The notes under the pieces were generated by a model that had not been told where the DNA came from, searched no databases, and was given only the letters and a program-made list of their open reading frames with translations. This document shows, piece by piece, positions 8,360 to 17,068 of a stretch of 64,000 bases of DNA. This stretch comes from Leptospira terpstrae serovar Hualin str. LT 11-33 = ATCC 700639 (lineage in GTDB: Bacteria > Spirochaetota > Leptospiria > Leptospirales > Leptospiraceae): contig NZ_AOGW02000023.1 in assembly GCF_000332495.1 (NCBI RefSeq), forward strand, positions 1-64,000, read 5' to 3'. Every line of letters begins with the position of its first letter. Position 1 is the first letter of the stretch. A program made the translations under genes and the position numbers.

Positions 8360-8995
8360 ATGGCACTACGTTTAGGCGATGAAGCACCCAATTTCCAAGC
8401 GGAAACCTCTGAAGGTAAAATTGACTTTCATGAATATTTAGGACAAGGTTGGGGGATTTTATTTTCTCACCCCAAAGATTATACTCCCGTTTGTACAACT
8501 GAACTTGGGTATGTAGCAAAAATCAAACCAGAGTTCGAAAAACGAAATGTGAAAGTAATCGCACTTTCCGTGGACCCAGTCGACAGCCACAAAGGTTGGA
8601 TCTCTGATATCAACGAAACTCAAGGAACCAAAGTGAACTACCCTATCATTGCTGATGCCGATCGTAAAGTATCGAATCTTTACGATATGATCCACCCCAA
8701 TGCTAGCGAAACCACTACTGTTCGTTCGGTATTTGTAGTAGGACCAGACAAAAAAGTGAAGTTAACTCTCACCTACCCTGCCTCTACTGGAAGAAACTTT
8801 GACGAACTTTTACGTGTGATTGACTCTTTACAACTCACTTCTCAGTTTAGTGTGGCAACTCCTGCTAACTGGAAAGACGGAGAAGATACAATCATAGTTC
8901 CATCCGTTTCTGATGAAGATGCAAAGAAAAAATTCCCAAAAGGATTTCGCACCATCAAACCTTATTTACGTTACACACCACAACCAAATAAGTAG
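8360..8995 (+). CDS. 1-Cys peroxiredoxin
   Basis: 211 residues, the usual length for Prx6-type peroxiredoxins. The thioredoxin fold carries HPKDYTPVCTTELG with peroxidatic Cys45. This is the only cysteine in the protein, so there is no resolving Cys. The conserved Arg is in TVRSVFVVGP, and the long C-terminal arm (SFVATPANWKDGE-like region and KPYLRYTPQ end) is present. It reduces H2O2 and organic peroxides in the cytoplasm, with an external thiol reductant. An AGGAG site lies 7 bases before the ATG. It is a single-gene unit ending at a strong terminator, beside another peroxide-defence gene (OsmC). Confidence 0.93.
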   Translation: MALRLGDEAPNFQAETSEGKIDFHEYLGQGWGILFSHPKDYTPVCTTELGYVAKIKPEFEKRNVKVIALSVDPVDSHKGWISDINETQGTKVNYPIIADADRKVSNLYDMIHPNASETTTVRSVFVVGPDKKVKLTLTYPASTGRNFDELLRVIDSLQLTSQFSVATPANWKDGEDTIIVPSVSDEDAKKKFPKGFRTIKPYLRYTPQPNK

Positions 8996-9003
8996 TATAG
9001 AAT

Positions 9004-9040
9004 AGCGGGTCAAAGACCCGCTTCATTCTTTCATTTTTTA
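9004..9040 (+). terminator. Rho-independent terminator
   Basis: AGCGGGTC (9004-9011) and GACCCGCT (9015-9022) form a perfect 8-bp stem with an AAA loop, followed by a T-rich stretch (TTCATTCTTTCATTTTTT). It ends the peroxiredoxin transcript. Confidence 0.85.
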
Positions 9041-9044
9041 ATTT

Positions 9045-9464
9045 ATGAATATCAAACTGAATCGAATCGAATCCCCTTATGTTTTGGAGGCTCGGAACGA
9101 ATCCGGAAACTCCATTCGTATCGATGCCTCCCCTGAAATTGGGGGAAAGAATTCTGGACCAAGGCCTATGGAACTTTTGATTATGGGACTTGCTGGTTGC
9201 AGTAGCATTGATGTTCTCATGATCCTAAACAAACACAGAATCGAAGTCAAAGACTACTCTGTGGAAGTGGATGCTGACCGCGAAAAAGTCGAAGAAGCCA
9301 ATCTATTTAAATCCATCCATATGAAATTCAAAGTAAAAGGTGACTTTAAAGAGGAACAAGTCAAACGTGCGATTGATCTCAGTTTAGAAAAATATTGTTC
9401 TGTTGCCAAAACACTAGAAAAAACTGCAACGATCACTTATGAATTTGAATTAGTGTCACAATGA
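9045..9464 (+). CDS. OsmC/YhfA-family peroxide-defence protein
   Basis: 139 residues of the OsmC fold. The two reactive cysteines are Cys52 (GLAGCSSIDVL) and Cys118 (LEKYCSVAKTL), in the expected places. The family reduces organic hydroperoxides or handles thiol stress; this shorter YhfA-like branch is less well defined. The start is only about 5 bases beyond the terminator T-stretch of the peroxiredoxin gene, with no clear ribosome-binding site, so expression level is uncertain. It converges on the DUF547 gene, with a shared stem-loop at 9462-9488. Confidence 0.9.
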   Translation: MNIKLNRIESPYVLEARNESGNSIRIDASPEIGGKNSGPRPMELLIMGLAGCSSIDVLMILNKHRIEVKDYSVEVDADREKVEEANLFKSIHMKFKVKGDFKEEQVKRAIDLSLEKYCSVAKTLEKTATITYEFELVSQ

Positions 9465-9488
9465 TACCGGTGGTAATTACCGGCATCA
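9462..9488. terminator. Bidirectional stem-loop terminator
   Basis: TGATACCGGT (9462-9471) pairs with ACCGGCATCA (9479-9488), with one A-C mismatch. It overlaps the OsmC stop codon and lies between two convergent genes. Confidence 0.6.
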
Positions 9489-9509
9489 TTTATCAATAAA
9501 ACTCTTCCT

Positions 9510-10268
9510 CTATTTCAACTCGTTCAAATCCCAACTGTATTCATTATAAACAATTTTAGCATCTGGTTTGATAGGTTCTTCAAATCCTTCTTGTACGTAT
9601 TGAATGAGAGTTGTTTTTTTTGTAAAATCTGTTTGAAACCAACTGAAGATTTTGCTTAAGTACAAAGTGTTCGTTGTTTTATCATATGAATTTTTTTTCG
9701 GATTTTTTAAGAAACCAAGTTTTGCTGCTTGGAGTTGTTTTTCTAAAGCAGATGCGGTGTAGGCTTCGGATACCAAATGAGGGCACCCAATGGAAGCACA
9801 AACAATCGCAAAATGGATCCTTGGTTCATTAAAGTCCTTTCTCAATTTTTCATGTTCAATCCAATCCAAGTGCCTTGATTTTCCAAGCAGAGTGAAAAAT
9901 TCTTTTTTCCAAGGGATCCCGCGAGCCAAGTTGATTTTCGAAAATGGAGATCCAATTTCTGTAATACTTTCGACAGGATAGTGGTCGAGTATCAATTTAA
10001 CTGTAAATGCATTGTAGGCGTTGATGAGAAAACTTTGTTTTTCTTTTTCTGTAAATCCTTGGTATTGGGACTCAGAAACTTTGGAAAGGTTATCTAGGTA
10101 TTGACGAAAAGTACCTTCTTCCGATTGAATTCCTTTGTAGGAAACAAGACCATTCTTTACATACTTTTTCAAAAGTGAGTCCCAAACTAAATGTTTGTGA
10201 TCGAACCCCTCAGCGGAGATGCCTTGCCATAAACCAAAACAAAGAAAGGTAATGAGAAACTGTTTCAT
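9510..10268 (-). CDS. Exported DUF547 protein
   Basis: About 252 residues from ATG 10268 (MKQFLITFLCFG). A further ATG at 10277 would add three residues. A signal peptide (about 1-20, ending GISAEG) is followed by a DUF547 domain. Its hallmark segments are visible: FLINAYNAFTVKLILDHYPV, then IHFAIVCASIGCPHL, a pair of Cys in a conserved context, then LYLSKIFSWFQTDF. The family is thought to be papain-like in fold, but no function is settled. It is probably periplasmic. GGATGG lies about 5 bases upstream of the chosen start and supports it. Single-gene unit. Confidence 0.88.
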   Translation of the reverse strand: MKQFLITFLCFGLWQGISAEGFDHKHLVWDSLLKKYVKNGLVSYKGIQSEEGTFRQYLDNLSKVSESQYQGFTEKEKQSFLINAYNAFTVKLILDHYPVESITEIGSPFSKINLARGIPWKKEFFTLLGKSRHLDWIEHEKLRKDFNEPRIHFAIVCASIGCPHLVSEAYTASALEKQLQAAKLGFLKNPKKNSYDKTTNTLYLSKIFSWFQTDFTKKTTLIQYVQEGFEEPIKPDAKIVYNEYSWDLNELK

Positions 10269-10320
10269 AATGACCATCCAAAAACTTAGACTGATCCCAA
10301 TTGGTTTGCCAACTAGAATT

Positions 10321-11022
10321 TTAAGATAAACTATTCAAATAACGACTGATCCCTTGGACAACAGGAGCAGGAATTTCATGGCCCCCGTTAAATGCGATGA
10401 ACTCTCCAAGAAGACCTGAGTTACGAAGTAACTTTTCTAGTTTTTTTGCGTTCGCATAACCAAGAATAGGATCGAACTCACCATGTGATTGGAAAAACCT
10501 TAGATTCGATTTTTTTGGAGCCAATTCCTTCCATAGTGATTCATTGACGAGTGCACCTGAAAGAATCATGAGTCCTTTCGCTATTTCCTCATTTCTTAGA
10601 GTTAGATCGGTGGCAAGCATAGCTCCTTGAGAAAACCCACCTAAAATTAATTGGTTCCAAGGAACCCCAAGGGCATCTAACATTAAGTATGCTGCCTGAC
10701 GCGCAACATCCATACCTTCAGGATCTTTATCAGCAAAATTTCTGAAATCATTATTGCGAATGGCTTCTTCCAATGCTGCCATATCAATCGGAAACCATGC
10801 CCGCCCTGAATAACCAGGCATCAGAGGGATACTCAGATGGCCATGCGGAAATACCCAGTTGAATTTTTGATCTGTGACTAATACTTCATGAATGGGAAAT
10901 AAATCAAAAGCACTAGCACCATAACCATGGAATAATACTACCGTAGGTGCATCTGGATCACCTTGGACTCGAAGTACTTTTAAAGGTCCGAGAGATTCTA
11001 AATCGTTGTCGTTGTCTAACAT
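10321..11022 (-). CDS. Alpha/beta-hydrolase, carboxylesterase type
   Basis: 233 residues, close to bacterial phospholipase/carboxylesterase family proteins. The catalytic triad is visible: Ser131 in GGFSQGAML, Asp184 in HGEFDPILGY and His215 in NGGHEIPAP. The oxyanion region is LFHGYGASAFD. There is no signal peptide, so it is cytoplasmic. Substrates are probably short acyl esters or lysophospholipids (family knowledge). It starts 3 bases after the dinB stop, so the two genes share a transcript, though no functional link to DNA repair is obvious. Confidence 0.88.
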   Translation of the reverse strand: MLDNDNDLESLGPLKVLRVQGDPDAPTVVLFHGYGASAFDLFPIHEVLVTDQKFNWVFPHGHLSIPLMPGYSGRAWFPIDMAALEEAIRNNDFRNFADKDPEGMDVARQAAYLMLDALGVPWNQLILGGFSQGAMLATDLTLRNEEIAKGLMILSGALVNESLWKELAPKKSNLRFFQSHGEFDPILGYANAKKLEKLLRNSGLLGEFIAFNGGHEIPAPVVQGISRYLNSLS

Positions 11023-11025
11023 AGT

Positions 11026-12102
11026 TTAACCGAAAAGTGAAGGTTGGTCCTGATTGATAGTATCTGAAATAAAGTTGGTAACAGAAATTCCTAAAAGTCG
11101 AATTTTTTTAAATGGATCGGTGTTTTCCTTCCAAACATTTGCCAACAAATTCGAGGATTGTTGAAAAAGGTTGTCTGCCAAGTAGAAAACAGAGTCGGAT
11201 GAAATAGATTTTTGTTTCACTGTAAAATCTTCAAATTTTATTTTTAAAGTGAGTGTTTTGCCTTGTTTGTTTTTCCGGTTCATCCTCTCTTCAAGTTCTT
11301 GGGATAGAGATTCTAATGTAAGAATTAAATAGGAAAAGTCTTCCGAATCATGGGTAAACGTAGTTTCCACTCCGATAGATTTGGGATCTCGAAAAGGAAT
11401 CACTTCCCGGTCATCAAGCCCCCTTGCCATTCGATAAAATACTGCTCCCATCTTTCCAAATTCCTGAATTAAAAAAGATTCCTCTGCTTTACGTAATTCT
11501 GATCCTTTCGTAAATCCGAGTAACGAAAGCCTCTCATAGGTTTTTTTTCCAATCCCATGAAAGTTATATAAGGGAAGGTCATCCAAAAATTTTTCTTCAT
11601 CGCCAGGAAGAACCACATACAATCCGTTAGGTTTATTTTTTTCAGATGCCATCTTTGCTAAAAATTTATTTTGAGCCACACCTGCAGAACAAGTGAGGCC
11701 AGTGCGTTCAAAGATTTTTTTTCTGATTTCTCTAGCAATGGTACTTGCCAATGGGATTTCTAATTTGTTCGAAGTGACATCCAAATAAGCTTCATCTAAA
11801 GACAAAGGTTCTACCAGGTCCGTGTATTCTAAAAAAATGGATCTAATTTCTTTAGAAACTGTTTTATACACTTCAAACCTGGGTGGAGTAAAAATAGCTT
11901 CGGGGCAAAGTTTAAATGCCTGAAAACAGGGAATGGCAGATCGAACGCCAAATTTTCTTGCTTCATAACTGGCAGCGCAGACCACACCTCGAGAATGAGG
12001 AGATCCACCCACAACAACAGGTTTTCCACGCATCTCGGGGAAGTCTCTTTGTTCCACTGAAGCATAAAACGCGTCCATGTCGATGTGGATGATCTTTTTC
12101 AT
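11026..12102 (-). CDS. dinB: DNA polymerase IV (Y-family translesion polymerase)
   Basis: 358 residues, the usual length. Catalytic metal ligands are Asp8 (IHIDMDAFYASVE), Asp103 and Glu104 (PLSLDEAYLDVT). The steric-gate region, thumb helix-hairpin-helix (YNFHGIGKKTYERL) and little-finger domain (from about 235) follow. The last residues are QPSLFG, a textbook beta-clamp binding motif. It bypasses DNA lesions with low fidelity. It is first in a two-gene unit with the esterase. No LexA-type palindrome was recognised upstream. Confidence 0.96.
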   Translation of the reverse strand: MKKIIHIDMDAFYASVEQRDFPEMRGKPVVVGGSPHSRGVVCAASYEARKFGVRSAIPCFQAFKLCPEAIFTPPRFEVYKTVSKEIRSIFLEYTDLVEPLSLDEAYLDVTSNKLEIPLASTIAREIRKKIFERTGLTCSAGVAQNKFLAKMASEKNKPNGLYVVLPGDEEKFLDDLPLYNFHGIGKKTYERLSLLGFTKGSELRKAEESFLIQEFGKMGAVFYRMARGLDDREVIPFRDPKSIGVETTFTHDSEDFSYLILTLESLSQELEERMNRKNKQGKTLTLKIKFEDFTVKQKSISSDSVFYLADNLFQQSSNLLANVWKENTDPFKKIRLLGISVTNFISDTINQDQPSLFG

Positions 12103-12177
12103 TTCTCTATCTTATAGAATCAAACTAGAATAAAAATCTCTTGCCAAATGTTTTTTGCAAAGAATCCTTCATGAATT

Positions 12178-13311
12178 GTGTACACAAAACCAGCGGCAAA
12201 AATTTTGGTTGTCGATGATAACGAAACCAATATAGAAATTATCACTCATATTTTGCTGAACCAAGGATATGAAGTGGCTGTTGCCTACGATGGTGAATAT
12301 GCATTAGAACTGGCAGAAGCACTCGATTTTGATTTAATTTTACTCGATATTTTGTTGCCAGGAATTAGTGGGCTTGATGTCGCCAAACGTCTGCTTACTA
12401 TGGATCGTTCAAAAAACACCCCAATTCTTTTTTTATCAGCACTGAATGAAACCAGTGACATTGTCAAAGGATTGGAAACCGGAGCTGTTGATTACATTAC
12501 CAAACCATTTCAAGAGTCAGAAATTTTAGCAAGAATCAGAACTCATATCAAAATCAAAACTTTAGAAAAAGAAAGGATCGATCTTTTACAAGCCATCCAA
12601 AAAGATTTGGAACTTGCAAAATCAAACCAAGAAAATTTAGTCAGTTTCCAATTCCCACCTTCTCCGCTATACCAAATTTATACTTCATACAAACCAATGG
12701 ACTTGGTTGGTGGAGATCTAATCACCTATGATCTGCTACCTTCTGGAGACTTAGATATACTATTTGGCGATGTAACAGGACATGGGATTGCAGCTGCAAT
12801 GGTTTCTCTGATGGCAATCATCACATTTAAAACCATGGACAAATCTTTTTTATCGCCAAGCGAAAGTTTGTATTGGATTCATAGTACCCTTACGCCACTA
12901 ATCAGCACACATTTTATAAGTGCCATTTATATCCGGTATAAAGCAGAGGAGAACTTACTGTCCTACTCAATGGCAGGACACCATAATATGTTTCTCATTC
13001 GAGACAAAAAGATCATCAAATTAGGTACTAAAGGTTTTTGCCTTATGATGTTTCCTGACCAACTCAATGCAGAAAATGAAGACTTATTTTTAAATTCAGG
13101 TGATAGGTTATTTCTTTTTTCGGATGGAATGTTTGAAGTCCCCAACGATAAGGAAGAATATTTAGGTGATCAAAAATTTTCGGAACTCATTGAAAGTCGA
13201 ATCCATCTTTCTGGAAGAGAGTTCCTCGAATCCGTCCAGGAGGAAGTCTTGGATTATTCCGGTGGGAAAGTAGCTGACGATATGACTATGTTACTTTTGG
13301 AAATCAAATGA
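12178..13311 (+). CDS. Response regulator with SpoIIE-type PP2C phosphatase output
   Basis: 377 residues. A receiver domain (about 8-125) has phosphoacceptor Asp57 (FDLILLDILLPG) and Lys in YITKPFQ. A short linker helix leads to an RsbU/SpoIIE-like phosphatase domain (about 150-377) with DLVGGDLITYD, FGDVTGHGIAAA and the metal Asp in VADDMTMLLL. Such proteins dephosphorylate anti-sigma-antagonists in partner-switching pathways. The start is GTG at 12178, because the frame is closed by TGA at 12172 and has no ATG. The stop overlaps the next start (ATGA), coupling it to the histidine kinase. Confidence 0.92.
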   Translation: MYTKPAAKILVVDDNETNIEIITHILLNQGYEVAVAYDGEYALELAEALDFDLILLDILLPGISGLDVAKRLLTMDRSKNTPILFLSALNETSDIVKGLETGAVDYITKPFQESEILARIRTHIKIKTLEKERIDLLQAIQKDLELAKSNQENLVSFQFPPSPLYQIYTSYKPMDLVGGDLITYDLLPSGDLDILFGDVTGHGIAAAMVSLMAIITFKTMDKSFLSPSESLYWIHSTLTPLISTHFISAIYIRYKAEENLLSYSMAGHHNMFLIRDKKIIKLGTKGFCLMMFPDQLNAENEDLFLNSGDRLFLFSDGMFEVPNDKEEYLGDQKFSELIESRIHLSGREFLESVQEEVLDYSGGKVADDMTMLLLEIK

Positions 13312-15308
13312 TTGATGAATTTCTTGCGATCCTGATTGCATCTGGATTGTTGTTTGCGGCCTATTACTACCACAATGCTTATAGGAGAGAAAAAAAATTA
13401 AGACTTATTCTTTTTCGAAAAAATTTAAGTAATTCTGAAGAAATCGAACGCACAATCCGCGACAAAGAAAAACAATACCAAGACATTTATGATACGGCAA
13501 ACTCTATCATCATTCGTTGGAGTCCTGATTTTAAAATCCATTCTATCAATCCGTATGCAGAAGAATTTTTTCAAATTGGAAGAGAAGCAGCGGAAGGAAA
13601 AGATGTAGTATTAGATTTGTTTCAAATACCTTTTGAAAAATCCAATGAAGTAAAATCTCAATTATGGAATATATTTCATAGGCCAGAACAAAACATCCGT
13701 CAAGAATATGATGTATTCATCGGAGAAAATGACAAACGAACGGTCACCTGGTCCAATCGTATTTTAAAAAATGAATTTGGATATCCATACGAAGTACTTT
13801 CGATTGGGAACGACATTACCAACAGGAAGATTGCCGAAGAAAATTTAATGAAGTCCTATGAAAGGATATTGGATCTCTACAACAATGCTCCCTGTGGGTA
13901 TCATTCCCTTGACAAGGACCATACAATTGTTTCTATCAACGACACTGAGTTAGATTGGTTAGGTTATGCTAGAGAAGAAATTGTTGGAAACTTTAAATTT
14001 AGTGACTTACTCACAGAAAGTAGCCAGGACAAATATAAATTAATTACTGAATCTTTTCCAAACGAAAATTTAACAGGAGTTGAGTTAGAATTTTTAAGAA
14101 AGGATAAATCTACTTTTTTCGTAAGCCTAAATTCAACGGCAACCTACGATAAAACAGGAAATTTTGTTATCAGTAAGTCCACAGTTTTCGATATTACTGA
14201 CAGGAAAATAGCAGAAGATAAGTTAAACGATTATTCACAAAAGATCGAATTACAAAACAAACGATTACAAAAAGCTGTGGAAGCGGCCATCAAAGCAAAT
14301 CGTTCAAAATCTGTTTTCTTTTCTAAAATTACACATGAACTAAGGACTCCCCTTCATGCTGTGATTGGATTTTCTCAGATTTTAGAAAAGGATCCTAACC
14401 TTCCGAACCATTTAAAAGGATATGTTAATTCTCTGTATGAAAACGGAGTCCATTTACTCGGAATGATTAATGACATTTTGGATCTTTCGAAAATTGAAGC
14501 AGGGAAGATGACCGAATCCCGCGAACGTTTTTCATTAGTCCAACTTTGGGATACTTTATTCTCTATGTTTTCCTATCGGTTTTCTGAAAAATCGATCAGT
14601 TTTGAACTTTTAAATCCATCCGCGATTGATTCTTGTTATTACGAAGCAGATTTACAAAAAATACGCCAAATTCTAGTTAATTTACTTGGGAATGCTTTGA
14701 AGTTTACAAACCAAGGTGCTGTAAGTTTAGAAATCAAAATCCAACGTTCTCCAGAACATTCTTTCGATATGGTTCAATTTGTAGTAAAAGATACAGGAAT
14801 AGGAATTCCAAATGACCAATTACATTCTATCTTCGAGGCATTCCAACAAACAGAACAAGGAAGTTCCTACAAAGAAGGAACTGGACTTGGCCTTTCCATC
14901 TGTCACCAGTTAGTTGAGTTTTTAGGTGGTTCTATCCATGTCAAAAGTATCATTGGAGAAGGTTCCGAATTCTGGTTTGAAATTCCTTTAACTCGATTAG
15001 AAATCATTCCAGGTGAGTTGGTTCAAAAATCAAAAATTAGTCTTACTCATACCAAAGAACTTGGAGAAACAATGAAACTGGAAGAATCAGAAGAGGAGTT
15101 TGTACAAACTTTTTTAAACACATCGGCTCCTGCCCTGAAACGAGAAATTTTACAATTGATTCGCATTCAAAACTTTGGGCAACTTGTCGGTGTCCTTGAT
15201 GCCATCCAAACTGATGATAAAGGTAAAAAAATATTAGAACAAAAAGTGAAAAATAAAAAGTTTAAATTTCTGATCGATTTGGTTCAATCCTCTAATCCTT
15301 TAGAGTGA
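13308..15308 (+). CDS. PAS-PAS histidine kinase
   Basis: 666 residues. One N-terminal membrane anchor (about 4-22) is followed by two PAS domains (about 55-175 and 185-300), a short coil, the phosphoacceptor domain with His in FFSKITHELRTPLHAVIGFS (about 345), and a full ATPase domain (NLLGNALKFTNQG, KDTGIGIP, GTGLGLSICHQLV). A tail of about 90 residues has no recognised domain. There is no fused receiver. It is translationally coupled to the upstream response regulator/phosphatase, which is probably its partner. Its 3' end overlaps the convergent exbD gene by 17 bp. Confidence 0.93.
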   Translation: MIDEFLAILIASGLLFAAYYYHNAYRREKKLRLILFRKNLSNSEEIERTIRDKEKQYQDIYDTANSIIIRWSPDFKIHSINPYAEEFFQIGREAAEGKDVVLDLFQIPFEKSNEVKSQLWNIFHRPEQNIRQEYDVFIGENDKRTVTWSNRILKNEFGYPYEVLSIGNDITNRKIAEENLMKSYERILDLYNNAPCGYHSLDKDHTIVSINDTELDWLGYAREEIVGNFKFSDLLTESSQDKYKLITESFPNENLTGVELEFLRKDKSTFFVSLNSTATYDKTGNFVISKSTVFDITDRKIAEDKLNDYSQKIELQNKRLQKAVEAAIKANRSKSVFFSKITHELRTPLHAVIGFSQILEKDPNLPNHLKGYVNSLYENGVHLLGMINDILDLSKIEAGKMTESRERFSLVQLWDTLFSMFSYRFSEKSISFELLNPSAIDSCYYEADLQKIRQILVNLLGNALKFTNQGAVSLEIKIQRSPEHSFDMVQFVVKDTGIGIPNDQLHSIFEAFQQTEQGSSYKEGTGLGLSICHQLVEFLGGSIHVKSIIGEGSEFWFEIPLTRLEIIPGELVQKSKISLTHTKELGETMKLEESEEEFVQTFLNTSAPALKREILQLIRIQNFGQLVGVLDAIQTDDKGKKILEQKVKNKKFKFLIDLVQSSNPLE

Positions 15309-15687
15309 TGATATCAACTTTTTGGTATCCTTTCGATTTTAATAAATCTGTTACAAAAATAAAAGATTCAAATAATGCTTTCTTATCTACTTCTAAAACA
15401 ATTGATGATTTCCCATCTTCATTTTTGGGAATGAGGATTGTAAGTGAATTTTTTGGTGTTTCTATCCCATCCAAAAAAATCGCACCTAAGTGGTTGATTT
15501 GAATTTTGTATTTTGGAGATTCCTCACCAATAGATTCTGTTTTAGTTTTTGGAAGATCTAATTGTAAAGTGGATGTTGATTCAGTAAATCGAACGGCTAA
15601 CATTAAAAATATTAATAAAATAAACAATACATCGATAAGACTGCTGATATCAATCGATGAGTCCAATTTTGATTTACGGAGTTTCAT
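15292..15687 (-). CDS. exbD: ExbD/TolR-family biopolymer transport protein
   Basis: 131 residues. An N-terminal cytoplasmic SSIDISSLIDVLFILLIFLM gives the single membrane helix with the conserved Asp used in proton-driven motors. A periplasmic domain follows. It works with ExbB to energise TonB-dependent transport or a Tol-like system (family knowledge). Its ATG overlaps the stop of the exbB gene (ATGA type). No tonB is in the window. The 3' end overlaps the histidine kinase gene by 17 bp, tail to tail. Confidence 0.88.
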   Translation of the reverse strand: MKLRKSKLDSSIDISSLIDVLFILLIFLMLAVRFTESTSTLQLDLPKTKTESIGEESPKYKIQINHLGAIFLDGIETPKNSLTILIPKNEDGKSSIVLEVDKKALFESFIFVTDLLKSKGYQKVDIITLKD

Positions 15688-16148
15688 TGGCCTTTAGAAA
15701 AATCCTTTACCATAAGTTCCGAAATATACTTAATTTTGTTTTCTGAAAATCGATGAAAATACAAAGATGGAATTGCTACTAATAATCCTGCAATTGTTGT
15801 ATTCAATGCATCTTTGATTCCACCAGCTAATACCTCTAAGCTGACTTTCCCTTGGGCTTCCATGGCACCAAAAGCAGAGTTAATTCCAATAACTGTCCCG
15901 AGTAAACCAAGAAGCATGGAGAGCGAGGCTATGGTTGGCAACCAATGGATTGTTCTTTCCAAAGGAGAAAAGAACAATTCTAACTCTGCTTCTGTTGGTT
16001 CCTTTGGAAAAACCTCTGAACGAAAATCCCTGTCCTCTAATTTCTTTAACCCGAGCACGATTCGAAAGAAAAAATAAAAGGAAGTCAGGGAAAAACAAAA
16101 AAGAAGAATAAAAATCAAAATTGCGGGAATTGAAAATGTCCAATTCAT
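15684..16148 (-). CDS. exbB: ExbB/TolQ/MotA-family proton channel
   Basis: About 154 residues from ATG 16148 (MNWTFSIPAILIF). An upstream ATG at 16238 lies inside the opposite gene and adds a 30-residue non-family extension. GAGG lies 11 bases before 16148 and supports that start. Three membrane segments are present: about 7-27, 85-107 (TIASLSMLLGLLGTVIGINSAF) and 126-150 (ALNTTIAGLLVAIPSLYF), the last two with the conserved small/Thr residues of the family. It is the ion channel partner of ExbD. The start region faces menG, so the two promoters overlap the coding sequences. Confidence 0.87.
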   Translation of the reverse strand: MNWTFSIPAILIFILLFCFSLTSFYFFFRIVLGLKKLEDRDFRSEVFPKEPTEAELELFFSPLERTIHWLPTIASLSMLLGLLGTVIGINSAFGAMEAQGKVSLEVLAGGIKDALNTTIAGLLVAIPSLYFHRFSENKIKYISELMVKDFSKGQ

Positions 16149-16164
16149 GGATGTATCGACCTCT

Positions 16165-16890
16165 ATGAACCAATACCAACTGCCATCCCAAGAAAAGAAA
16201 CCGGAATATGTAAGAACTAATTTTGACGGAATCGCCAAGGCCTATGACAGGTTTAACGATTGGAATAGCTTTTTTCTCCATCGTGTCTGGAAGGATTGGG
16301 TGGTCAGAGAAGCAAAAAAATGCGTCCCGAAAGCGAAATCTGCCTTAGACCTTTGTTGTGGGACCGGGGACATTGCCCTTCGTCTCTGGAAGGAACCACA
16401 GCTGGATCAAATTGTAGGCCTTGATTTTTCTGAAAAGATGTTGTCTTTTGCCTTCCACAAAATCCCCAAAGACCCAAGAGTCCAACTTCTCCTTGGGGAT
16501 GCGATGGATCTCAGTCAATTTAAAGATGGGAGTTTCGACATCGTGACAATGGGTTTTGGATTAAGAAATGTCTCTGATTTAAAGAAGTGCCTATTGGAAA
16601 TCAAACGAGTGTTAAAGAAAGATGGAGTCTTTGTGAATTTGGATGTGGGACGAGTAAGACCAGCCTTTCTTAAATTCTTTGCCGATTTTTATTTTTTCAA
16701 AATTGTACCTCTTTTTGGGTATTTGCTTTATGGAAAGGAAAACGAGATGTTTGATTATCTCCCCCATTCTTCCAAAGCCTATCCTGACCAAGAGACACTC
16801 GCCAATATCCTCAAAGAATTGGGATTCCAAAATGTTCGATTTCAAAACTTTGTATTTGGAAATGCAGTAGCACACGTTGCAACAAACTAA
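16165..16890 (+). CDS. menG: Demethylmenaquinone methyltransferase
   Basis: About 241 residues from Met at 16165 (MNQYQLPSQ). ATG 16147 would add six residues and overlap the opposite exbB start by two bases. It is a class I SAM methyltransferase of the UbiE/MenG family. It has VRTNFDGIAKAYDRFNDWNS, LDLCCGTGDIALRL (SAM site), MGFGLRNVSDLKKC and the C-terminal family signature. It performs the last step of menaquinone synthesis, consistent with a spirochaete respiring on menaquinone. Single gene, ending at a strong terminator. Confidence 0.93.
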   Translation: MNQYQLPSQEKKPEYVRTNFDGIAKAYDRFNDWNSFFLHRVWKDWVVREAKKCVPKAKSALDLCCGTGDIALRLWKEPQLDQIVGLDFSEKMLSFAFHKIPKDPRVQLLLGDAMDLSQFKDGSFDIVTMGFGLRNVSDLKKCLLEIKRVLKKDGVFVNLDVGRVRPAFLKFFADFYFFKIVPLFGYLLYGKENEMFDYLPHSSKAYPDQETLANILKELGFQNVRFQNFVFGNAVAHVATN

Positions 16891-16900
16891 AGTTAAATGG

Positions 16901-16940
16901 GAATCAAATCCGATTTATGTCTGATTTGATTCTTTTTTTG
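16901..16940 (+). terminator. Rho-independent terminator
   Basis: GAATCAAATC (16901-16910) and GATTTGATTC (16923-16932) form a perfect 10-bp stem followed by seven T residues. It ends menG. Confidence 0.88.
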
Positions 16941-17068
16941 TTCTTTTTTTATCCTCTCATCGTACATCCCCCCAAAAATCCAATGGATTTCCCTAAATTC
17001 TCTTAATTCAACGTTGATTTTTTAAGTATTTTGTCGTTTAATTCCCTATACAGGTAGGAAATCTCAAT

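Noticed and set aside
12171..12178. ATG at 12171 as start of the response regulator
   Set aside because: It is in a different frame; the coding frame is closed by TGA at 12172 and only GTG 12178 fits.
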